Shown one piece after another: positions 1 to 4,242 of a stretch of DNA of 5,647 nucleotides. Position 1 is the first letter of the stretch; each line of letters begins with the position of its first letter. This DNA comes from Betaproteobacteria bacterium (lineage in GTDB: Bacteria > Pseudomonadota > Gammaproteobacteria > Burkholderiales > Burkholderiaceae_C). The position numbers and the translations under genes were made by a program. The stretch spans positions 1 to 5,647 of the forward strand of contig VBDL01000174.1 of NCBI GenBank assembly GCA_005884255.1, read 5' to 3'. The notes beneath the pieces are model-generated. The model worked only from the letters and a program-made list of their open reading frames with translations. It did no database searches and had not been told where the DNA came from.

Positions 1-230
1 CCGCGCCGCTGACCGCGATCACCGCGGCGGTGGTCGGCGTGATCCTCAATCTCGCGCTGTTCTTCGCCTACCACGTGCTGTGGCCGCAAGGCTTTGGCGG
101 CCGTTTCGATGCGCTGTCGGCGCTGATCGCGCTGGCCGCCGGCGTCGCGCTGCTGCGCTTCAAGGCCGGCGTGATCCCGGTGCTCGCTGCATGCGCGGGC
201 ACCGGCCTGATCGTCCGGCTGCTGTCGTGA
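1..230 (+). CDS. chrA: Chromate transporter ChrA, C-terminal end (5' partial)
   Basis: The reading frame is open from the window edge (codons in phase with base 3) to the TGA at 228-230, giving about 75 residues of a membrane protein C-terminus. It starts APLTAITAAVVGVILNLALF, which resembles the last transmembrane part of ChrA (CHR family) transporters. Three hydrophobic segments are visible: the AAVVGVILNLALFFAYHVLW stretch, ALSALIALAAGVALLRF, and GVIPVLAACAGTGLIVRLL. ChrA proteins export chromate across the inner membrane and so protect the cell from Cr(VI). The gene just downstream encodes a ChrB-type domain, which supports the assignment. A GTG at base 30 lies inside the gene and is not the start. 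The true start and most of the protein lie before the window, so single- or two-domain form cannot be judged. Other small-molecule transporters could in principle end similarly, but the chrB neighbour makes ChrA by far the best reading. Confidence 0.85.
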   Translation, partial: APLTAITAAVVGVILNLALFFAYHVLWPQGFGGRFDALSALIALAAGVALLRFKAGVIPVLAACAGTGLIVRLLS

Positions 231-243
231 AAGGAGTCGAACC

Positions 244-702
244 ATGAAGTGGATCACCCGCGAACGCCCGAAGATCGACCGCATCGCCTGCCCGTGGCTG
301 GTGGCGCGCTTCATCGACAAGCAGCCCGAGTTCCTCTTCGTGCCGCCGCGCGACGTGCTGCGCGTGGCCGAAGAGACGGGCGCGATCCCTTACGACATCC
401 CCGGCGTGGAACTCACGCACGAGGGCGAGCGCTGCAGCTTCGATACCTTCCTGCGCAAGTACAGGCTCGAGGATGACGGCGCGCTGATGGACCTTGCGCT
501 GATCGTGCGCGGTGCCGATACCGAGCGCCTCGACCTCACGCCGCAGTCGGCGGGGCTGTTCGCGATCTCGCTGGGCCTGTCGCTGAACTTCGCCGACGAC
601 CACGAGATGCTGCGCCACGGCCTGGTGATGTACGACGCGCTGTATGCCTGGTGCCAGCGCGGCCGCGGCGAGGCGCATCGCTGGCCGCCGAACATGGCTT
701 GA
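244..702 (+). CDS. chrB: Free-standing ChrB C-terminal-domain chromate resistance protein
   Basis: This 152-residue protein matches the C-terminal domain of ChrB (chromate-resistance domain, Chrome_Resist type). Recognisable features are the N-terminal block RPKIDRIACPWLVARFID (residues 8-25), a middle block with GVELTHEGERCSFD (54-67, with His59 and Cys64), the IVRGADT block (87-93), and a C-terminal VMYDALYAWC segment. Full ChrB proteins are about twice as long, with an N-terminal half that is absent here. No ChrB N-terminal half lies between this gene and chrA, so it is a single-domain version rather than a broken gene. ChrB proteins are linked to chromate-dependent expression and resistance; what the lone C-terminal domain does is less clear. 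The start is fixed by an AAGGAG ribosome binding site at 231-236, seven bases before the ATG and directly after the chrA stop. The 13-base gap to chrA points to one transcript. The order chrA then chrB is the reverse of the common chrB-chrA arrangement. Confidence 0.85.
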   Translation: MKWITRERPKIDRIACPWLVARFIDKQPEFLFVPPRDVLRVAEETGAIPYDIPGVELTHEGERCSFDTFLRKYRLEDDGALMDLALIVRGADTERLDLTPQSAGLFAISLGLSLNFADDHEMLRHGLVMYDALYAWCQRGRGEAHRWPPNMA

Positions 703-709
703 GGCGGGG

Positions 710-1504
710 TTAGGCTTTCATCTGCAGCAACTGCCCGATGCGCTGCGCGGCCGCCAGCAGCTTGGGCAGGAACTGCTCGATCATCTGCGGCGCCGGCGTG
801 CGGTTGGCCTGGCCGCTGATGTTCATCGCGGCGATCACGCGGCCGGAGCGGTCGCGGATCGGTGCGGCCAGCGACACCAGGCCTTCTTCCAGCTCCTGGT
901 TCACCAGGCACCAGCCGCGCTGGCGCACCTGCGCGACGATTTCCTGCAGTGCCGACAGGTCGGTGACGGTGCGCGCGGTGAGCGCACGGCGCTCGGTGGC
1001 ATTCAGCCGATCGCGCACCTCGTCGGCGGGCAAGTCCGCCAGCAGCACGCGGCCCATCGACGTGCAGTAGGCCGGCAGCCGGCTGCCGAGGCCCAGGTTG
1101 ATGCTCATGATCTTGTGCGTCGGCACGCGCAGCACGTAGACGATGTCGCTGCCTTCGAGCACCGCGGCCGAGCACGACTCCTTCACATCGGCGACCAGCG
1201 CCTCCATCACCGGCTCGGCCAGGTTCCACAGCGGCAGCGACGACAGGTACGCGAAGCCGAGGTCGAGGATCTTCGGCGTCAGGCGAAACTGCCGCCCCTG
1301 CATCTCCACGTAGCCCAGGCCTTCCAGCGTGAGCAGGATGCGCCGGGCGCCCGCGCGCGTGAGGCCGGTGCGCTGCGCCACCTCCGACAGCGTCTGGCTC
1401 GGCGCCTCGGCGCTGAACGAGCGGATCACCGACAGCCCGCGCGCGAACGACTGCACATAGGTGTCGCCGGGGCGCGGAGAGCCGCTGGTCAAGGTGTCAT
1501 TCAT
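710..1504 (-). CDS. IclR-family transcriptional regulator, PcaR/PcaU/PobR type
   Basis: This 264-residue protein has the usual length and layout of IclR regulators. An N-terminal winged helix-turn-helix (about residues 17-78) opens with YVQSFARGLSVIRSF and has the recognition region LSEVAQRTGLTRAGARRIL (39-57) followed by the wing LEGLGYVEMQGRQFRLT. A C-terminal effector-binding domain follows (about 85-260), including SINLGLGSRLPAYCTSMGR and the region EEGLVSLAAPIRDRSGRVIA. The FVQSFARGL-like opening and TRAGARRILLTL are typical of the PcaR/PcaU/PobR subgroup, whose studied members sense beta-ketoadipate, protocatechuate or 4-hydroxybenzoate and control aromatic catabolism. No such catabolic genes are in this window, so the target and ligand are unknown. 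The gene converges on chrB with 7 bases between stops and diverges from the AIM24-family operon. The ATG at 1504 lacks a well-placed Shine-Dalgarno; the nearest GGA is 13 bases away. Family membership is certain; the subgroup is likely; the target is not known. Confidence 0.93.
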   Translation of the reverse strand: MNDTLTSGSPRPGDTYVQSFARGLSVIRSFSAEAPSQTLSEVAQRTGLTRAGARRILLTLEGLGYVEMQGRQFRLTPKILDLGFAYLSSLPLWNLAEPVMEALVADVKESCSAAVLEGSDIVYVLRVPTHKIMSINLGLGSRLPAYCTSMGRVLLADLPADEVRDRLNATERRALTARTVTDLSALQEIVAQVRQRGWCLVNQELEEGLVSLAAPIRDRSGRVIAAMNISGQANRTPAPQMIEQFLPKLLAAAQRIGQLLQMKA

Positions 1505-1577
1505 CGGCGCGATTATGTCCGCCGGGCCACGCTACCATGCGGCCCGCCTGCACGGTTTTCACAAGGAGCTTTTTGCC
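1505..1577. promoter_or_regulatory. Divergent promoter/operator region between iclR-type gene and AIM24 operon
   Basis: These 73 bases separate two divergent start codons and must hold control signals for both. On the minus strand the best -10-like hexamer is CATAAT (complement of 1512-1517, five of six to TATAAT), with no good -35 element. On the plus strand TACCAT (1533-1538) is a weak -10 candidate. A perfect 6-base inverted repeat, CGGGCC (1523-1528) and GGCCCG (1541-1546) with a 12-base spacer, lies between the two candidates and could be an operator, possibly for the IclR regulator itself, since many family members regulate their own gene and a divergent neighbour. In DNA this GC-rich such a repeat can arise by chance. 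The plus-strand gene has a clear AAGGAG ribosome binding site at 1563-1568. That a promoter region exists here is safe; the individual boxes are tentative. Confidence 0.4.
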
Positions 1578-2396
1578 ATGGCCATGGATGTCGTCGACTA
1601 CGAGATCAAGGGCTCGGAAATGCAGTTCGTCGAGGTCGAGCTCGACCCCGGCGAGGCGGCCGTCGGCGAGGCCGGCAGCATGATGTACATGGACGGCGCC
1701 ATCGAGATGGACACCGTGTTCGGCGACGGCTCCGCCGCGCAGAGCGGCCTGTTCGGCAAATTGCTGGGCGCCGGCAAGCGGCTGCTCACCGGCGAGTCTC
1801 TGTTCACCACCGTGTTCGTCAACCAGGGCTCGGCCAAGCAGCGCGTGGCCTTCGCCGCGCCCTATCCGGGCAAGATCCTGCCGATGAATCTGGCCCAGCT
1901 CGGCGGCACGCTGATCTGCCAGAAGGATGCCTTCCTCTGCGCCGCGCGCGGCGTGCAGCTCGGCATTGCCTTGCAACGCAAGCTCGGCACCGGCTTCTTC
2001 GGTGGCGAGGGCTTCATCATGCAGCGGCTCGACGGCGAAGGCCTGGCCTTCGTGCATGCCGGTGGCACGGTGGTCAAGCGCGAGCTGCAGCCGGGCCAGG
2101 TGCTGCTCGTCGACACCGGCTGCGTGGTCGCCTACACGCCCAACGTCAGCTTCGACATCCAGTACGTCGGCAAGATCAAGACGGCGCTGTTCGGCGGCGA
2201 AGGCCTGTTCTTCGCGAAGATGACCGGCCCGGGCACCGTGTGGCTGCAAAGTCTGCCGTTCTCGCGCCTGGCCTCGCGCGTGTTCGCCGCGGCGCCGCAG
2301 ACCGGCGGCGGCGGGCGCGAGGAGGGCTCGATGCTCGGCGGCTTCGCCGCGGGCGGCCTGCTCGGCGGCTTGATCGGCGGCGACAACGACGAATGA
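1578..2396 (+). CDS. TIGR00266/AIM24-family protein of unknown function
   Basis: This 272-residue protein begins MAMDVVDYEIKGSEMQFVEV and shows the hallmarks of the TIGR00266/AIM24 family: the early LDPGEAAVGEAGSMMYMDGAI segment, a middle region rich in beta strands (GGTLICQKDAFLCA, GEGFIMQRLDGEGLAFVHAGG), and the late PNVSFDIQYVGKIKTALFGGEGLFFAKMTGPG region. Known structures in this family are beta-helix folds resembling TRAP; the bacterial role is undetermined, and the fungal AIM24 is mitochondrial. There is no signal peptide. The last 30 residues (243-272) are unusual: a flexible glycine stretch, then GGFAAGGLLGGLIGG, a glycine-zipper-like hydrophobic segment, ending in the acidic DNDE. 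The start at 1578 is chosen because AAGGAG at 1563-1568 sits nine bases before it; the open frame extends further upstream only through the promoter region. A second in-frame ATG at 1584 is too close to exclude. Its stop overlaps the next start (ATGA, 2393-2396), making it the first gene of a coupled operon. Confidence 0.88.
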   Translation: MAMDVVDYEIKGSEMQFVEVELDPGEAAVGEAGSMMYMDGAIEMDTVFGDGSAAQSGLFGKLLGAGKRLLTGESLFTTVFVNQGSAKQRVAFAAPYPGKILPMNLAQLGGTLICQKDAFLCAARGVQLGIALQRKLGTGFFGGEGFIMQRLDGEGLAFVHAGGTVVKRELQPGQVLLVDTGCVVAYTPNVSFDIQYVGKIKTALFGGEGLFFAKMTGPGTVWLQSLPFSRLASRVFAAAPQTGGGGREEGSMLGGFAAGGLLGGLIGGDNDE

Positions 2397-3244
2397 GAGA
2401 CACGATGGTGTCGGTGCTCGACGCCTTCTGGCGCGCGGTCGCTTATTGCTTGCACCCGCGCGTCATCGTGCTGTCGCTGCTGCCGCTGTTCATCGCTGCC
2501 GGCCTGACCTTCGCGCTCGGCTACTTCTTCTGGGAACCCGCGGTGGCCGGTGTGCGCGGCACGCTGGAGAGCTGGTCGCTGCTCAACGCCTTCATGCAGT
2601 GGCTCGATGCGATGGGCGCGGCGAACTTCCGCACGGTGCTCGCGCCGCTGATCGTCGTGGCCTTGTGCGTGCCGGTCGTGGTCGTGCTGTCGCTGCTGCT
2701 GGTGGCCACGATGATGACGCCATCGCTCACGCGCCTGGTCGCGCAACGGCGCTTCGCGCAACTGGAGCGCAAGCGCGGCGCCGGGCTGCGGGCGAGCGTC
2801 GCCTGGTCGCTCGGCTGCACGCTGCTCGCGCTGGCGGCGCTGCTCGTGAGCCTGCCGTTCTGGCTGGTGCCGCCGCTGGCCCTGGTGCTGCCGCCGCTGA
2901 TCTGGGGCTGGCTGACCTACAAGGTGATCGTTTTCGACGTGCTCGCCGAGCATGCCGCGGCCGACGAGCGGCGCCGCATCGTGCACGAGCATCGCTGGCC
3001 GCTGCTGGGCATGGGGGTGGTCGCCGGCTACCTCGGCGCGGCGCCGGCGCTGCTGTGGGCGCTGAGCGCGGCCACGCTGATCTTCGCGCCGCTGTTGATC
3101 GTCGTCTCGGTGTGGCTGTACACGCTGGTGTTCGCCTTCTCGTCGCTGTGGTTCGCGCACTATGCGCTGGCCGCACTGCACCGCCTGCGCCAGCGCGCCG
3201 CTGAGGCCCCCGTCGATGTCATGATCGACGCTGCCACGCCATGA
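2393..3244 (+). CDS. EI24/CysZ-like integral membrane protein
   Basis: This 283-residue, strongly hydrophobic protein fits the EI24 domain family, which also covers CysZ-like sulfate permeases. The N-terminal part VSVLDAFWRAVAYCLHPRVI (residues 6-25) leads into a first membrane segment (about 24-46). Further segments lie at about 83-106, then in the SLGCTLLALAALLVSLPFWL to LTYKVIVFDVLA region, and in the GMGVVAGYLGAAPALLWALS to FAFSSLWFAHYALAAL region. Basic stretches between them (QRRFAQLERKRGAGLR; ERRRIVHEHRWP) are likely cytoplasmic. It sits in the inner membrane; its substrate, if any, is unknown, and nothing in the window links it to sulfate assimilation. The ATG at 2393 overlaps the previous stop as ATGA, suggesting coupled translation. 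A second ATG at 2405 (279 residues) has a weak purine-rich GAGAGA before it and is a plausible alternative. The frame stays open far upstream, antisense to the IclR gene, which is an artefact of GC-rich DNA and not part of this gene. Confidence 0.85.
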   Translation: MRDTMVSVLDAFWRAVAYCLHPRVIVLSLLPLFIAAGLTFALGYFFWEPAVAGVRGTLESWSLLNAFMQWLDAMGAANFRTVLAPLIVVALCVPVVVVLSLLLVATMMTPSLTRLVAQRRFAQLERKRGAGLRASVAWSLGCTLLALAALLVSLPFWLVPPLALVLPPLIWGWLTYKVIVFDVLAEHAAADERRRIVHEHRWPLLGMGVVAGYLGAAPALLWALSAATLIFAPLLIVVSVWLYTLVFAFSSLWFAHYALAALHRLRQRAAEAPVDVMIDAATP

Positions 3245-4035
3245 ACTTCGGACTCATCATCGTCGGCGACGAGATCCTCTCGGGCAAGCGGCAGGACAAG
3301 CACCTGCCCAAGGTGATCGAGCTTCTCGCTGCACGCGGCCTGTCGCTCGCGTGGGCGCGCTATGTCGGCGACGATCGGCCGCGCATCACCGCCGCACTGC
3401 GCGAGGCCTTCGCCGGCGGCGACGTCGTCTTCTGCTGCGGCGGCATCGGCGCCACGCCGGACGACCACACGCGCCAGTGCGCGGCAGCCGCGCTCGGCGT
3501 GCCGCTCGTGCTGCACCCGCGCGCCAGGGAACTGATCCTCGAGCGCATGCGCGACGTCGCGCTGGAGCAGGGCTTGCCGTTCGAACCGGACAAGCCGGAC
3601 AACGTGCACCGCCTGAACATGGGCGTGTTCCCGCAGGGCGCCGACATCGTGCCCAACCCATACAACAAGATTCCCGGCTTCACCGTGAGCACGGTGCACT
3701 TCGTGCCCGGCTTCCCGGTGATGGCGCACCCGATGATCGAATGGGCGCTGGACACGCTGTATGCCTCGCTGCATGGCCAGCACGCGCAGCGCGAGCGCTC
3801 GCTGATCGTGTTCGGCTCGATGGAGGCCACGCTGACGCCGCTGATGGAAGCCATCGAGCTCAAGCATGCCGGCGTGCGCGTGTTCAGCCTGCCGAGCGTC
3901 GACCATCCGCAATGGGGCCGGCACATCGAGCTCGGTGTGAAGGGTGCGCCGGCCGACGCCGACGCAGCCTATGCCGACCTGCGCGCCGGCCTCGAGCAAA
4001 TCGGCGTCAAGACGGGCCCCGAGATGGTGCGTTGA
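3241..4035 (+). CDS. Molybdopterin-binding (MoCF/CinA N-terminal) domain protein
   Basis: This 264-residue protein carries the MoCF fold shared by CinA N-termini, MogA and MoeA. The opening GLIIVGDEILSGKRQDKH (residues 4-21) is the CinA-type start, and DVVFCCGGIGATPDD (61-75) is the glycine-rich pocket motif close to the canonical GGxGxTxDD. A later PYNKIPGFTVSTVHFVPGFP region matches the CinA-type continuation, where family members have a VPGxP motif. Full CinA proteins have over 400 residues and a C-terminal NMN-deamidase domain. That domain is absent here, so this is the stand-alone form often labelled competence/damage-inducible protein A, a name that should not be read as function. The ATG overlaps the stop of the EI24-like gene (ATGA, 3241-3244) and has no Shine-Dalgarno of its own, so translation probably depends on coupling. 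It is the last gene before the glnA control region. A role in molybdopterin or nucleotide chemistry is possible but not shown. Confidence 0.9.
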   Translation: MNFGLIIVGDEILSGKRQDKHLPKVIELLAARGLSLAWARYVGDDRPRITAALREAFAGGDVVFCCGGIGATPDDHTRQCAAAALGVPLVLHPRARELILERMRDVALEQGLPFEPDKPDNVHRLNMGVFPQGADIVPNPYNKIPGFTVSTVHFVPGFPVMAHPMIEWALDTLYASLHGQHAQRERSLIVFGSMEATLTPLMEAIELKHAGVRVFSLPSVDHPQWGRHIELGVKGAPADADAAYADLRAGLEQIGVKTGPEMVR

Positions 4036-4038
4036 ATA

Positions 4039-4053
4039 GCCCATGATTGGTGC
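4039..4053. promoter_or_regulatory. Putative NtrC binding site 1 (distal) upstream of glnA
   Basis: The sequence GCCCATGATTGGTGC fits the NtrC dyad GCAC-N7-GTGC with one mismatch in the left half (GCCC for GCAC); the right half GGTGC is intact. Its centre (4046) lies 23 bases, about two helical turns, from the second site and about 107 bases upstream of the transcription start expected from the sigma-54 element. Phosphorylated NtrC (NtrBC system) binds such enhancer sites as cooperating dimers and activates sigma-54 RNA polymerase under nitrogen limitation. The site starts 3 bases after the stop of the preceding gene. Confidence 0.55.
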
Positions 4054-4061
4054 GAAATTGG

Positions 4062-4076
4062 GCACCAACTCAGTGC
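4062..4076. promoter_or_regulatory. Putative NtrC binding site 2 (proximal) upstream of glnA
   Basis: GCACCAACTCAGTGC contains both perfect NtrC half sites, GCAC (4062-4065) and GTGC (4073-4076), with the standard 7-base spacer. It closely resembles the strong enterobacterial glnA NtrC site, including the CAA that follows the first half. Its centre (4069) is about 84 bases upstream of the expected sigma-54 start, within the usual range for an enhancer. The right half of site 1 and the left half of this site also form a perfect 7-base inverted repeat, TTGGTGC (4047-4053) and GCACCAA (4062-4068); I read this as a result of the tandem dyads rather than a terminator, because no T-run follows. Confidence 0.65.
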
Positions 4077-4101
4077 TGCCAAGGTGGCGGCCGGCCTCGC
4101 T

Positions 4102-4134
4102 GCATGCCCCGCCGTGACCCAGAGCTGGGCATGC
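4102..4134. repeat. Perfect 8-base inverted repeat overlapping the glnA promoter
   Basis: GCATGCCC (4102-4109) and GGGCATGC (4127-4134) are exact reverse complements separated by 17 bases. The right arm contains the -24 GG of the proposed sigma-54 promoter. A second inverted repeat is nested here: CCCAG (4118-4122) and CTGGG (4125-4129). Each outer arm includes the palindrome GCATGC. No T-run follows, so it does not look like an intrinsic terminator. It could be an operator acting on the promoter, but I do not recognise the binding protein. Confidence 0.45.
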
Positions 4135-4142
4135 TTTCTGCT
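4127..4142 (+). promoter_or_regulatory. Putative sigma-54 (-24/-12) promoter of glnA
   Basis: GGGCATGCTTTCTGCT matches the sigma-54 consensus TGGCAC-N5-TTGCW at the key positions. The -24 GG (4128-4129) and the -12 GC (4140-4141) are exactly 10 bases apart, GGCA is intact in the first box and TGCT in the second. The start of transcription would be near 4153, giving a leader of about 90 bases before glnA. The two NtrC-like dyads upstream strengthen this reading, since glnA is the textbook NtrC/sigma-54 target. An overlapping sigma-70 extended -10 (TGCTACATT, 4139-4147) is possible and could give basal expression, but it has no convincing -35 box. Confidence 0.62.
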
Positions 4143-4145
4143 ACA

Positions 4146-4159
4146 TTGGCGTGCGCCAA
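4146..4159. repeat. Inverted repeat at the expected glnA transcription start
   Basis: TTGGCG (4146-4151) and CGCCAA (4154-4159) form a perfect 6-base inverted repeat around a 2-base centre, placed over the start expected from the sigma-54 element (about 4153). The position would suit a repressor operator. The element is also part of an imperfect direct repeat with 4047-4062: TTGG, TGCG and AAATTGGG occur in the same order in both places, with two 2-base insertions in this copy (4146-4165). The protein that would bind is unknown. Confidence 0.4.
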
Positions 4160-4230
4160 ATTGGGGGCCTCTCGGCACCTGATGCCGCCCCTATCTCTCC
4201 CTTTTCCCCACTCACAAAGCGTTTGCAGCT

Positions 4231-4236
4231 AGGAGA
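4231..4236 (+). promoter_or_regulatory. Ribosome binding site of glnA
   Basis: AGGAGA lies 6 bases before the ATG at 4243 and fixes the start of glnA. AGGA (4231-4234) and TCCT (4238-4241) could pair as a small 4-base-pair hairpin with a 3-base loop that would partly cover the site; such a short stem is probably weak. The rest of the leader contains a pyrimidine-rich tract (4188-4213) and a 5-base inverted repeat CGGCA/TGCCG (4173-4187), neither matching a known riboswitch. Confidence 0.8.
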
Positions 4237-4242
4237 TTCCTG

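Noticed and set aside
390..1229. 279-codon minus-strand frame overlapping chrB and the IclR gene
   Set aside because: It is an out-of-frame reading of the IclR gene with Arg/Gly/Ala-rich composition and no family resemblance.
644..2392. Upstream extension of the EI24-like reading frame, giving a single 866-codon frame
   Set aside because: The first part runs antisense through the IclR gene and out of frame through the AIM24-family gene with Arg/Ala-rich nonsense; only the part from 2393 looks like a real protein.
2132..3181. 349-codon minus-strand frame opposite the AIM24 and EI24-like genes
   Set aside because: Gln/Arg/His-rich sequence typical of the antisense of a hydrophobic GC-rich gene; no domain and no ribosome binding site noted.
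4075..4091. Stem-loop GCTGCCA-AGG-TGGCGGC as a possible terminator of the upstream operon
   Set aside because: The stem is plausible (7 pairs with one G-U), but no T-run follows and it lies between the NtrC sites and the sigma-54 element; no intrinsic terminator is supported.
4089..4096. Palindrome GGCCGGCC
   Set aside because: An 8-base GC palindrome is expected by chance in DNA of this composition and has no clear positional meaning.
4047..4232. Small plus-strand open frame (61 codons) between the MoCF-domain gene and glnA
   Set aside because: It covers the promoter elements, has no ribosome binding site and shows no protein-like composition.
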